A stretch of 64,000 nucleotides of DNA from Microcyclospora pomicola (lineage: Eukaryota; Ascomycota; Dothideomycetes; Capnodiales), in NCBI GenBank assembly GCA_002786065.1, contig NHNY01000001.1:930001-994000 (forward strand), in the 5' to 3' direction. Made by a program: the position numbers and the translations under genes. The notes under the pieces were generated by a model. That model saw only the letters and a list, made by a program, of their open reading frames with translations, ran no database searches and was not told where the DNA came from. How positions within the stretch are numbered: the first letter of the stretch is position 1; the number at the start of each line of letters is the position of its first letter. Below are positions 45,962 to 58,225 of this stretch, in pieces.

Positions 45962-47504
45962 CTACTCCCACACCACTTCGATCTTCTCCCCCACCACCTT
46001 CGAATTGAACCACTCGACGATCTCAATCTTCTGACCGACTGCTTTCGCGCCACGTAACACATCCTCCCGCGCTAACGCGGCTGTGGCGAGCAACAGTTCC
46101 TCCATCGCCAGATTCCGCGCGATACACATTCGAGACCCGAGACCAAAGGGGATCATATCGCGCTGCATCTCCGGGGTCGCGGCGCCATCGAGCCAGCGCG
46201 AGGGCCGGAAAGCGAAGGGTTCCGGGAAGATGGCGGGATTGTGGTGCAGCGTGTACGGCTGCAGGCCGACGAGCGTGCCGGGCGGGATGGCATATGTCTG
46301 CTGCGTGCTAGGTGAGGTGAAAGTCCAGCCAGCTGGGGGCACCACGCGGGGGAAGCGGGTTGGGTTGGCCATGGACAGACGCAAAGCTTCGCGGACGACG
46401 GCTTGGAGGTAGGAGGTTTGAGGTATGTTGGTGGCGTTGGATGTGGAAAGGGAGGATCGTAGTGTTTCATAGCTAAGAGGCAACGGTCAGAATGCTGTGA
46501 CAAACAGGATCGTGGAGGGTGCGAAGGGGGGATGTTTACATGTCGGGATTGCGGCAAAGGTGCCAGCAGATGGTGGCGAGATTCATGCCGGTGGAATCCG
46601 TTCCAGCGAAGATCAGGTCTTTGCATTGCACTTCTGTTTCATGGATGGAGATGCCTGCTTGAAGCAGCCGGCCTTGGAAGGTGGCGTCGTTCTTCACGGC
46701 CTCACGCACGCGAGCAGCAACAAATGCGTCGACTTTGGCGCCACTTTCGTCGATATCCTCTAGCGGCCAGAGATGACTGACCACCGTTTCCACCCTTGGG
46801 AAGAGCCATGGTGGAAGGTAGAAGAACCGTCCAAACGCCACGAAGTAGTCAACGAACGCACCGACGCTCAGTCTTCCGCCGGTCTCATTCCCGGCGCCGT
46901 AAGTCTTGCCGAAGAGATAGGAGGTAACGGAGTCGAGAGCCAGTCCACGGGAAAGGTTTAGCACGTTCACTGGCTGGCCTGTCGACCGGCTTATGCGGGC
47001 ATTCTCCTTCATCCTTCTCACGAACGTGTCGACGCACGCCTCAATCCTGTCGTTCCCAGCACGGATGTTGCCAGTGCTGAAGATGGACACGACGGCTTTG
47101 CTCCTCGGAGCTCTTTGTGCAGGGTCCAGCTCGGAAAAAATGGTTGCATGACCCTCGTTGTCGAAATTTGCGTAACAAGGCGCCTTCCGGAACCCACCTC
47201 GCTCGGAGTAGACGGGCGAGAGAGCTGCGCCGTCCGAGATCGAAATCTCATTCGGGGCGATGCGCACGAAGGGGCCGTATTTCTGGTGGAAGCTATCGAT
47301 AAGCCGGCACTCGTCTCCAATGTAAGAGTGGTAATATGTCCATAGAGATGTCAGGCGACAAATCAATGGACCAGGGATGTGACGCAGAGGGTCTAGGTAC
47401 GTCCTGTAAATTATCAGGGAGATGATGAGAGTTATCAGAGTGCCAGGGATCAGAAGCGAAATGGGGACGGAGATAGAGGTGAGTAATCCCGTCGATTGTT
47501 CCAT
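45962..47504 (-). CDS. cytochrome P450 monooxygenase
   Basis: Exons 47504-46540 and 46472-45962, with intron 46473-46539, encode 491 residues. A membrane anchor (about residues 10-35) and the hinge HIPGPLICRLTSLW are followed by the I-helix oxygen-binding motif AGTDSTGMNLAT, the ExxR motif EALR, and the haem-binding loop FGLGSRMCIARNLA with the axial Cys. It is a microsomal monooxygenase with all key residues intact. No secondary-metabolite backbone gene is visible nearby, so the pathway is unknown. The closest neighbours (CSC1-like channel and cyclophilin) are housekeeping genes, which argues against a biosynthetic cluster here. Confidence 0.9.
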
Positions 47505-47851
47505 GGTAGCGAATGTAGGGTTTGAAACAGACGAAGGGATATATGGAGAGAATACTTAGTATGGGACGATGTCTCGTGGCAGCATACTGGACCTTTTGTC
47601 AACGATGACTCAACAAAATTATTAATGTCTCCCAGTATGCGTCTGACTTGCAATCGTTATCGTTATGCTGCAGTCGGATTAACCTTCGACTAAGGACACT
47701 AAGTGGCGTGTAGGGCTGTCACGTGAAAATGCCACGTTCGAGCAGCCGCCGAGCTTCCAGCTGTCCACTCGTCGTGATAATTGTGTCCAGCATTGAAACC
47801 CCTTCTTCTCTTCTTGAATCCCACAAGTCTTGTATGTCAGATCTGTTCACC
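47505..47851. promoter_or_regulatory. divergent promoter P450 / cyclophilin
   Basis: 347 bases between start codons, with no other feature seen. Confidence 0.4.
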
Positions 47852-49020
47852 ATGGCCAGCTTCCAACGTATCATCATCAGCATTCTGCTGATTGCAACCT
47901 TCTCCTTCCTCTACTTCGCCCAGACTGGTGAAGCTGCCGTGGGTCCCAAGATCACGCACAAGGTCTACTTCGACATTCAGCATGGCGACGAGGACATTGG
48001 CCGTATCGTGATGGGTCTTTACGGCAAGACGACCCCCAAGGTGTGTACTACAGGTGTCAATGCTCTCTCTACATGACTGCTGACTGCTCGCAACGCAACA
48101 GACCGCCGAGAACTTCCGTGCCCTTGCTACTGGCGAGAAGGGTTTCGGTTATGAGGGGTCAACCTTCCACCGTGTTATCAAGCAGTTCATGATCCAGGGC
48201 GGTGACTTCACCAAGGGCGATGGCACTGGCGGAAAGAGCATCTACGGCGACAAGTTCCCCGACGAGAACTTCAAGCTTAAGCACAGCAAGAAGGGTCTAT
48301 TGAGTGCGTACCATACCACAACTCGTGCACATCAGGAATGACCATGCTGATGCAGCCGACAGGCATGGCCAACTCTGGCAAAGACACCAACGGTTCCCAG
48401 TTCTTCATCACCACTGTCATCACCTCCTGGCTCGACGGACGACACGTCGTCTTCGGCGAAGTCCTCGAGGGATTCGATGTTGTGGAGAAGATCGAGAACA
48501 TCCCCAAGGGTGCCGGCGACAAGCCCAGCAAGACAGTCAAGATTGCGAAGTCAGGCGAGATCGAGGTGCCGGCAGAAGGTATTAGAGCGGAACTGTAAAA
48601 GCCCAGTATGTTTGGTGCACTGCAAACGTACTGTTGCGAATGCTATCGATGTGGGATTCCAGCTGACCGTTCGTGATAGGGATCGCTGGCACCGCTGAGG
48701 CTTTGGAGCCGCTGGACGATGACGAGGTTGTCACGGGCTCGGATGCAGACGGCGAATCTGCCCCGTCCAAGTCCGCTAACATGATCGTTGAGGTCAGCGA
48801 GGCCCTTGGCGAGGGTATGGAGACTGCCACCCACAAGGCCAGTGGATCTGTTGCTGACCTTAGCGGTGTGAGCACCTTGAGCGGGCTGGGCTTCTACTCG
48901 AAGATGGGACTGCTGGGCGTGGTTCTCCTGGCTGTGTATGGTTACGTTCGATCGCGTTCGAGCAGACGGCCCATGCCGGCCGGTAGACACGGTGCGTATG
49001 CCAAAGGTGGTATCGCCTAG
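47852..49020 (+). CDS. ER cyclophilin (peptidyl-prolyl isomerase), two plausible 3' ends
   Basis: Common exons 47852-48040, 48102-48303 and 48363 onward. An N-terminal signal/anchor ([17 protein letters not shown]) is followed by a complete cyclophilin domain: [54 protein letters not shown], and [15 protein letters not shown]. It catalyses cis-trans proline isomerisation in the secretory pathway. If exon 3 runs on to TAA at 48598 the product is soluble, 208 residues, ending EGIRAEL. If intron 48579-48679 is removed (GTATTA donor, GCTGAC branch, ATAG), reading continues through an acidic linker and a TM helix ([15 protein letters not shown]) to 49020, giving 315 residues with a C-terminal membrane anchor. 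Both products are in frame. Confidence 0.87.
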
Positions 49021-49460
49021 CTTTATGAGATATGAAGGAAAAGTCAGATATGTGTGTGTATTTTATGTCACCGTACGAGTTTCGTGCTGTCTTCATTCGC
49101 ATCGAGCCCGCAGCTCGTATTGAACTCGTGGCATCTTGAATGTTATAGCATGTTCTCCATGCACTCTATGTATCCACGCGACATACTCGTCATCTACTGT
49201 TATGAGCGGTTTTGTCGGCCTCAAAGGACGTGCAGAACGCCCTCCAGACCCAGGCTCAGCAGTGTATATAAGGCATGTAATGAGTTTGGATGAGTGTCAT
49301 TGATGATCTAAACGACGTTCGAATCTAAGGTATATTCTTCCAGCAGGTCCATCTACTATCTGACGTACCAATATGTATAGGTATGTAAAGTATTGCAGGC
49401 GAACCCCAATTCACACTTCAAGTATACACCTTCACTGGTGTTGGCAGGAGTCCACCTTCC
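49021..49460. other. intergenic, convergent 3' ends
   Basis: 440 bases between the cyclophilin and the chitinase stop codon. No gene was seen. Confidence 0.4.
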
Positions 49461-52400
49461 TCAGTTATGGTACAATCTCCATACCAAGTTTTCTAGATCG
49501 CCGCGAGTCAGTCAGGGTGGATGAAGCAAGAATGGCCGGACATACCTTGCTCCTTGATGTTGCCTTTGCATTCAGCCCCGCCCGAGGCTGCGACCTTTCC
49601 GTTACTCGCGTACTTTACGATCGCCTCTGTGATCATGTCCACGATGTCCTGGGAGCCTAGCGTGTAAGAAGCATCGCCGTAGCTGAACACTAGACGGAAA
49701 GATCGAGATCAGTGAATGTTCCACATATGGCAAAGCAGGCTCAGATATGGTGCTTCGAACCACATGAGTTAACGGAGACGGTCTTCGAGTGATGCGGAGC
49801 CTTCTTTGCAACCATTCAGACTTACTGGGGCTTTCCGATATGCTGAGGGCGCAGGTACCAGCAGATACCAGGCGGCGAGTGCGATCGATAGTTGTAGTCC
49901 AGGTACCAGAGGTGCCCTGGATATTATTGACGATGTCTTGACAATCGGACACATACGGTGCGGCGTCACTGGTATCGTTGCTCTTCCATTGTATTATGTC
50001 GCAGTCAGTGACACCTTGCAACTGAACGCAAGGATAATTCGGATCGCTGATGTTGACTCGTGATGGATTTGTCCACGCCGTCATGGCAGTCGCTCCGCTA
50101 CACACTGGAAGGCGGATGTAGCCCGGAGTGGTAATGTCCGTGTTCATAAGGTCTGACAAGGTCTCCGAATTGGTGGGATCTGCGAGAGGGGCTCCATTCT
50201 TGGAATGGTCAGCCGCATTAGCACTGGAGGAGCAAAAGGGTCAAGTACGCGCTCACCTGATCACCATTGGCCTCGTACGATCTGATTGACCCAAAGATGA
50301 TATCCTGCGTCGTGACACCTCCCCACGGCGTAGTTTGGTTCTCTACACCCGCAAGATCGGCCGAGCCTGGGAGTGCGTCAAATCTGGGCTTCTTATTAGG
50401 TGCACCAGGAGGATAGACGAGATAATAGAGAAGGTTATCAGTCCAGCAAGTGGGACCAATGGCACCGTTTTGGGTCACATAATCGTAAATTGGATCGTCG
50501 TCAGAGCCAAGATCTGTGGACTCACACGTTTGACCTGATGCGAGAATAAATGGTGCATAGCCAGCAGCAGTCCAGACAGACGGAATAGCGAAGGCATAAA
50601 AGGCTTTCATAACAGTATTCTCGAGGTCTGTTATCATTGAGTCGCTGGCGGTTGAGTCTGGAATAGCTCCATTTCCCTCGAGAAGGCTGCCGTTTCCGAT
50701 GATGGTGGAAAGGGTGGAGATGGATGTGTCGCTACCATCGAACAAGGCACCGAGTGTGGCTGACAAAGTGACAGTCCAAGCATAACTAAAGAAGTCCTCA
50801 AGTCAGCGGTACAGCCAATGAGGCATAAGAAGAACCAGACCGCTGCATAGTCTCAAGCTGAAGACACCTCAAGTCGAACCAGTGACAACGGCGCGGCAGT
50901 AGCAACCTCAAGGAGATCGCATACTGAGCAGCGCGCTGTGGGTGGGGAGCCTGGGCTTTGTGGATATTGGACCATGTCGCATCAAATCAGCACAATACGT
51001 ACATAGCTTGGCCTAGGTATGCGGAGAAATCGTTTTGATCTGCGGGCGACCAGCGCTGACTGGTTAGCACGTTAGCATACTGGACCCTGAACGCCGCAGC
51101 TATAGCGAAACAAGTCATTCATGATAGGTAGGTTAATAATGCGATAACCATAATCAATGGGCAACTTACAGATCGCCCGGCTCAATTACGTCTTTCGCTA
51201 TGTTTGAGCCAAAAGTGACCAACGCAGAAGTGGTATCCTTGAGGATGCCCAAGTTGTTCGCATTACCCACGAAGATTGGGAGGGTTTTGAAAACTGAAAC
51301 GCGGTCAGAACCTGGACTCAAGCAGAAGGAATCATCCTGATTTGATTTTGCAACTTACCACTATTGAATAGAGGCGCAGAAATCACTTATGTGTATGCAT
51401 TAGCCATTGCCGTGAAGTACAAATGCCAACGCCTTCGGTACGTACATGAGGCTCCTAATGTCACGATAGCAATCAAGATCTGTTCCCACTCGTCGCTTTT
51501 GGGAGGTCTCACAGGGGCGAAAGTTGTCTCAAAAGATGCGAGAGAAGACGTCAGCTGTGTACCTGCAGCATCGTTCAATGCGTCCGAGTAACTGGTGTAC
51601 ATCTGTGCCATCGGAGGTCAGTCACTCAAGCTGATCTGATAGGACGAACGACTTACTCCATTGATGAATACGAACGAGTTCCAGATCGCGTACCCTGCAG
51701 GACCTGTACCGTCTGCCTGCGTGCACTCAATGGTTTGCTGGCAACTGTGTGATGCGATCGACCCGCAATCCGCATCCTCGGGTCCGTGTATCGTGTCCGA
51801 GATAGATGCAGAGAAACCCAAGGAGTCTTGCTCTTTATCAACCGTCTTCCATACTTCGATCACATCGGACCAAGCGTTGGAGCCGTCCATCTCTTCCCAA
51901 CGTTGCTGCGGTGACAAACTTCGAATATCTGTTACGGCCTTATCAGTACATTGAATCGAGGTCCAGTTTCCTGTACGCTCTCCAACATCGGCTGGATCTT
52001 GTCCGCTTTTGACCTTGTCAATGAATTGCGACCATGAGCTTGAGCGGGCTGGAGGGTCGTTGTAGTGCTGTAGGTCCACAGCCCAATCGGTAACACCACC
52101 CATTGCCCAGTCTTGATATATCTGTGAGCGGAAAGACTTTGTGTCATCGTCCATGTAGCCAACCCATTGTGTGTCGTCGTACACAAGAACGTTGGTGTTG
52201 CTGGTCGTATCCACGTAATTCTGATTAACACGACTTGTGTTTTGGAGAATGGCATTGATCTCAGCGTTGGCAATGTAGCCAGCTGACTGGGTACATTCTC
52301 CAGGGGTTGCCTGTGATTCGCCAGCAGAGCCTAAATATGTGCACTCTGGTCCGTGACATCCAGCATTAGACATGGCGAAGGATCTACCATAGCTGGTTAT

Positions 52401-54948
52401 GCCGACAATGATCTTGTTGGTCGGTACTCCAGCTTTAGTAATCTGGGGTGTGATCTCTATGTCAGCCGCCACTTGTTCCCCAGTGTGAGTTTGTACTAAC
52501 CATAGCCAAGGCACGTGTAGTTTCGGTGAGGTTTACATCGCTGCGAAGACATGATCCCGAGGGACATCCTTCTTGCGACCACCGATTGTTTGCGTCCCAC
52601 TGTACAGGAGAAATATCACGTTAGTATTTCAGAATTGCCCAGCCTGCCAGATCAAGCGACGTACCTGACCGTGTAGGTCATATGTCATGTAGACCACATA
52701 GTCGAGAACTTCGGTCATGTTGGCTATGGGGAATCCCTTGAGATACCAATACGAGGCCGGTGCGCACACAGAGATCTCCGAATTGGGCAGCTGTGCTCTC
52801 AATAGCTTCAAGAACTCGAGATAATTGGCGCCGTCGTCAAGGCTAGCTGCAGGAATACCAGGGATATCTTGAGCCTATGGGAGACAATGTCAATTTACTA
52901 TTGATGGATGGCGGATCATCAGAGTCATTCAACTCCTAACTCACCCCGGGATACTCCCAATCTAGATTCAGACCATCAAGTTTGTTGGACTTAACAAAGC
53001 TTGCGATATTGTCGGCCATCTTTTGACGGTTGGTCGCTGTAACACCGTTGCGGAAAATGGAATATGTCGAGGGATCCGTGGAAAAAGCCCAGCCACCGAT
53101 CGAAAAGATCCTCTTCACTCCAGCGATGGCTTTGAACTGCTTGAATTGGAACTCGCTTGTTATGTCCCCTATCTGTACATTGTAGCTGGGATCAAGCGTA
53201 CCGAAGGAGAACATCAGGTGGGTGGAAGAAGAAGTGTTGATCTGCTCAATCGTCTGGTAGAGGCAAGGTCGACCAAGATTGAATCCCTCGAAGAAGGCGA
53301 TATTTCTATACGCCGCAGGAGGTTCACCTTGAACGATGTCGGTGTCGCAATTCGAGATACAGCCATTCTGGCCGGGTGCCGCTGTTCCAGGTGGTCCGGT
53401 ATTGGTATTCGTGCAGAAGTCATCAGTTATGCCACACTGAAGTTCGGTCAGCTTCAAGCTCGGTCAGATAGTCGAATTGAATACTTACTTGGCCCCATGT
53501 ATCGCAACACGCATTCAAGGGGCATGGGTTCAGCATTGAGATGTTGGTACCCGGCGCCGGCGGCATCGTGCCTGGTTTCTGCGGTCCGCACATCGCATTA
53601 GGCAGTGGTGCCGGCATAGGTGGGGTACCAGGACTAAGGCAGATGATGTTGCCGATAAAGAGATTGCTACATCCGTTCCAAGCCCAGGTGTTGTTGTTGT
53701 ATGACTGTATCAGATCATTTGTGAGGCTGTACTTGGCAGCAAGATTCGCGCAGTTGTCGTTCGCCACGACTCGAGTTTTGTTAGTTTCCTTTCGTTGTTA
53801 TTGAGAATTCATATTCGCTCACCTGTATAGCTGTGACACGAGCCATCTGCATTTGCTGTGGGTGCAAAGTCTGGTAGTGACCCAGGCGAACAGCACACAT
53901 GTTGATGAGGCTTGAGTGTTGCGCAGAAGTCTGCTCCTGGATTGTACTGAGTAAAGTCTGAGCCACTAATGCCACACTTCTGAGCCAAAGAGGCACAGCT
54001 GTCGCCAGAGACGACGTCAACAGTACTGCAATCACTTCGGACCGAAAGTCGCGTGCCTTTGAAATCTGTCGAGTCCATGCTTCTCAAAGACGAATCGGGC
54101 ATGATCGATTCATTCACAGTAAGTGGAGATACTAGTGTGGATAACACAACTGGACCTGTCTTGTTGCTAAGCATCTCAGGGATTGGCATGCACTCTGCAT
54201 TTGACCATGAGCTCAACGCGTCTTGTACAGCCCGGAGTGACCTGTTGCCAATAGCAAAGAGTCCAAAGATGTGGTCGGCAGTGGCATCCCGCTCACAATA
54301 TTGCATAGCCAGGCTGGAGGTGTTGCTCAGAGCGGAGAGCAACGTGGCGTTCTGAAGATGCTCAAGCGCAAACGCACCGACCGCCTGACTCTTCAGCCCT
54401 TTACCAACGTAGACACCCAATGAGCTGGCACCGGCGGAAGCATAGTGGATAATATTTTGATTCCTTGGGCCGAGTTCACTTGCCAGGTAATGTTGAAGTT
54501 GCGTGAGCAGAGTGTTGGTGTCGACTGCTACGGAAGTAGCATTGACATCGGGCCAATATCCTAATTGATATGTGCCGGTCGTTGTACTGATAGAGGCCTT
54601 CTCATCACCAGGATACCCATTGGTTGGTAGAACGGTCCAGTCCTGCCCCAAGTTGGTACAAGCATAGATTCGATGGAGCTTGTTGAGGTCATCCACAGGA
54701 ATCTCAAGTGGGAAGTCGTACCAGATTGGCTTATCGCAGGCTGCGATCTGATCGAGGCTGTGGTAGACTGACCAATTTCCAGACGAAGGTCCAGCCTGGT
54801 GGCAATCGACTGGACAAAGCTCCCGGTATCCATAGTCCGGATCTGCTGCCCAGCGCAGATTGGGCGAGCTCACAGCGCTCGACTGGCCAGCAAATGCCAG
54901 CACAGCAAAGCTGACACGCAGTAGAACATCGTGAGGTCTGATGACCAT
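49461..54948 (-). CDS. secreted LysM-CBM18-GH18 chitinase with C-terminal Hce2 domain
   Basis: Fourteen exons (54948-53823, 53769-53489, 53436-52945, 52874-52665, 52599-52501, 52442-51657, 51602-51446, 51385-51359, 51293-51170, 51059-51003, 50785-50257, 50198-49826, 49689-49546, 49492-49461) sum to 1478 codons plus stop. Domains in order: signal peptide; an N-terminal region with PVDCHQAGPSSGNWSVYHS; LysM 1 near 306-353; LysM 2 near 373-418; a CBM18 hevein-like module (CPLNACCDTWGQCGITDDFC); and GH18 from about 512 with catalytic DGLNLDWE (acid Glu630) and SYGRSF. The C-terminal Hce2-type domain is near 1340-1465 (DCQDIVNNIQGTSGTW; SAGTCALSI; GSQDIVDMITEAIVKYASNG). This is the subgroup C, killer-toxin-like chitinase architecture. 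Likely role: binding and cutting chitin, in self wall remodelling or against competitors. Confidence 0.85.
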
Positions 54949-56436
54949 GATCAAGGTGATGTTGAATGTTCACTGAAGCCTGGCAACCGATAAGTGCAAG
55001 GCTAGGGAGATGCTGAAAAAGTGAACAGAGGCTTGCATGGTCTCGACTTCGGATTGTATGCGATTTATATGCCCAGTCGCTGGGAGCAGACTCAGAATGT
55101 CGAAGCATGAAAGCCTCATCTCCTTCAATGTAAATGGCCTGCTGGTGGGTGGTGGACCGCTCGAACGTGACTGGTACTCGGTTTGCTGCTTATTACCAAC
55201 ACCCATACTTGCAGGCATGCTTTCCACAGGGTATAACCAGTGGCAGTCAATCCTGGCACCACGTTCCGCAGAATTATGATTGAGAGCGGTGGTCTCTCGT
55301 TGAGTTGGCGAACATGTCAGCAGATTTCGAAACATATGGTGCTCTAGTGATCGTTGCTCGAGTAATTGCCAGGCACACATATCGTATTAGCCGTGCATTT
55401 GGCAACCACTATGCAGATATTTGTTTCGAGACATCAGGCGTAGTGTTGGTGATCTTCTTTTGGCATCGTGAGGCACGAAGTCTGTCTCAGCTGGGCGTTT
55501 GGCATCCACCATGCAGTACATCAGGTCAGGGAACAGGCTCCCTATTGGCTGCTATATGTTTGAGTCGTAAGGCACATGATTCAGGTAAATCGCGCAGTTG
55601 TCAATCACTCCATGACCGGTTGCAGTCATCAACATAGATCGCCGGGCTGCTCAAACGGCAGAGGCGTGACAAGACGCCTTGAGCAGAGAGGACTTACATA
55701 CTTGTGCTGCCATCTGTATGTCACATTACCCTTCATGGACGATCAGCAACGCGAGGACTCCACGAGTAGTAGGACTCTCTCATGCTCATTGCATGAGTCT
55801 CTCGTGATATAGTGGATATCAGAAGTCAACGTTTCGCGGATCAAGTGACTGCTTCGAGCTGGACTTCTGACGTCGTTGCATGTAGACCAGCGCCGCAAAT
55901 ACAGTACTCAATACTGACCGAGGCCAGGATAGCCGAGCGTACTGTTCCGCAATGAGGCTGTTTACCTGATCGGGTATTTACGAGCTTTGTGCACGCCGCA
56001 TCGATGCGTTTGTCACCCGGCAGGCGAATTGCAGGGTGGTGAGTGAGGCACAGCGGGTGTCTGCTGTCTGTACAAGCAAAGACAAGCTTTGACTAGTGAG
56101 CTTAGCTGAGTTTCAAATTATGTCTCAAGTCATGTGCATGCGATCTAACAGCACGTACAACTACGGCACAGCCCAGCGTGAGCATGCCTCACTGGTACAT
56201 AAGCGCTTCCAACAAGAAGGTTCCAAACGGTATTCACTCCTGTTGGCTGGTGCATCCCCTTACTTTTTATACCGTGTCATAACCAAAGTCCATGCACAGT
56301 GTCGTGAGCTGGCAAATACATGTAAGTATGTGAACTTCCTCCTCGTCGTGAGGAACCTCATCAGCAAATCCTCCAAACCCGCACCCTCTTCTGCATTGAC
56401 AAACCCGCACCATTCTCTGCATCGACATTGCGCAGT
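54949..56436. other. intergenic, divergent promoters of chitinase and DUF7136 gene
   Basis: About 1.5 kb with no supported gene. It separates two genes for secreted proteins transcribed away from each other. The plus-strand frames near 55037 and 55305 have no protein-like features. Confidence 0.4.
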
Positions 56437-57240
56437 ATGTCCACGATGCTCGGACTGAAACGCCTCGCACTTGGAGCTGCTCTCGCGCTTCCACTTGCCT
56501 ATGCTGCTGTCGATAATGGAACCTTTGAAATGGACCTGATTTTCCCACGCAATGACACCTATGCACCTGTGCCATTCCTGCCTGTGATATTTGCGTTGCA
56601 GAATCCTACCCTGGGACCGCCACTTGGAGGTTGGCTCATGTGGACGACGTATAAATATCACGATACCTCCTCAGGTCCAGGTGCTCGATTCATCCAACTC
56701 ACTTCGGTGAACGCGTCCAACCAGAATCCTTACTTGTTGAATTCGTACGGCGATCTTCCCAGTGAAGAAGGGATCTGGGTATTCGAATGGAGTTTGAGGA
56801 TCTACCAATGTTCCGAGGACCCCGTATACTCGTCCGGCCACAGCTATGAGCAAAGCATCATCTTCACGACCAATAATACTGCACCAGCTCCGGATTTTGA
56901 AGCTGCCACATCAGCTGATACGTGTGCTGCGGATCAGAGCCTGGCCTTCAATGTGACGGCAGTAAACCCAATTGGCCTCGGTCATCATCAATACGGACAA
57001 TCATCCTGCGCCGTTCTTGGGCCGTCACCAACTACCCAGGATCCCTGCGCGGTCACCATTGGCTCCTCGGCTGCTGCAAGTATCACTGCTGCAATGTCCT
57101 ATGTGCAGTGCTTGACTGCCGGTTTCACCAACTGTACAGCACCGCCAACCGAAACCGCATCAGGTGCAGGTCACTTCGCCACGCCATGGATCGGGGGAAT
57201 TCTCACGACGCTAGCCTTCCTCCTGCTTTGGCCCTATTGA
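56437..57240 (+). CDS. DUF7136 secreted, probably GPI-anchored glycoprotein
   Basis: A single exon of 267 residues from ATG 56437. It has a signal peptide (LKRLALGAALALPLAYA) and then the DUF7136 opening FEMDLIFPRNDTYAPVPFLP and VIFALQNPTLGPPLGGWLMW. It has several N-glycosylation sequons (NDT, NAS, NNT, NVT, NCT) and paired cysteines. The C-terminus ends in a small-residue stretch and a hydrophobic tail (WIGGILTTLAFLLLWPY), which is the layout of a GPI-anchor signal. The family is common in filamentous ascomycetes and its function is unknown. It lies next to the chitinase gene, transcribed divergently, so both products act at the cell surface. Confidence 0.78.
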   Translation: MSTMLGLKRLALGAALALPLAYAAVDNGTFEMDLIFPRNDTYAPVPFLPVIFALQNPTLGPPLGGWLMWTTYKYHDTSSGPGARFIQLTSVNASNQNPYLLNSYGDLPSEEGIWVFEWSLRIYQCSEDPVYSSGHSYEQSIIFTTNNTAPAPDFEAATSADTCAADQSLAFNVTAVNPIGLGHHQYGQSSCAVLGPSPTTQDPCAVTIGSSAAASITAAMSYVQCLTAGFTNCTAPPTETASGAGHFATPWIGGILTTLAFLLLWPY

Positions 57241-58225
57241 GCAACTATAGGAAGCTCCCAACATTGTGTCGGTGTACAAGAGGGTGACTTGCATGAGAAC
57301 CCGAACAAGCACGGCGAAAGAGCTCTGTTAAGATATCAGCCTTCGGGATCATTGCAAGACACATGGGTGGGGCAGCGGCACAACTAACACGGTAGTCCGA
57401 CATAAATACACTCCTGTATTGACAGATAGATAGAATCGATCAGTCTCCATAACTGCCACTCTTTGCGTCATTTCTCCCTGAACAAATGTATCGATTGACA
57501 AAGCATATTCCAATGCGCATTGATGCTCTGCGACTCAGCGCACGTGTTGAGATGACGAGGGTGATCTGCTTCTTCCGGCATGTATTTCGTGAGCGAACAC
57601 CTTCCCATTCAGGTCGTGACGTGTGCCCCCACGAGTCGGCATCGAACGCACCAAATGCGGTCGGCGACTCATCGCGGCAGCAGCTCAGATTACTGAGCGC
57701 AACAGATTTTTGAGCTGGTCCTTCTGTGCCGCGTTCAAGTTATAGCAGTATGATAGCCAACCGCGCCAACAGGAAGACCAAAGCTTGGCAAGGCTGTATG
57801 GAGTTACCATTTGCGAGACCACATCGACTGCTGATTCATACTCGCAGCTCAAACGCTGCAGCACGTAGCGCTGCGAGGGATGGCGAGAAACCTATCGCCA
57901 TACCAGTTTCGCCAATTATTGCGAGAGAAGGAATGTGTAGGTACCTCAAATAAGTAACATAGGTACAATAAGGTAAGGTAGGTACTCTATGCATGACTCG
58001 GCATGCTCCAAGCCACAAATGCCTAGCGAGATAGTTCTAACTCTAAATGCCTTTATCTAGCTGTTTTAAGGTTCTATTGCGAGCATTATAGACTCCGTGT
58101 GTTCGATAAACTACTAATGCTAGAGATCTTTATCTTAGTAAGCTTAGACTCTTAGTAGACCCGTCTTCCCGCACTTCCTACAACGTCCTACCGAGTCCTA
58201 CTAACTCCTATACTAATTATATTAT
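57241..58225. other. transition from gene DNA to RIP-degraded DNA
   Basis: No gene. Composition changes from ordinary to strongly CpA/TpG-depleted at about 57940-58020. The border holds several TAGGTA-like repeats (57938-57981). Confidence 0.5.

Noticed and set aside
45962-49020. Secondary-metabolite cluster around the P450
   Set aside because: Neighbours are a channel and a cyclophilin; no synthase, transporter or regulator of a pathway is present.
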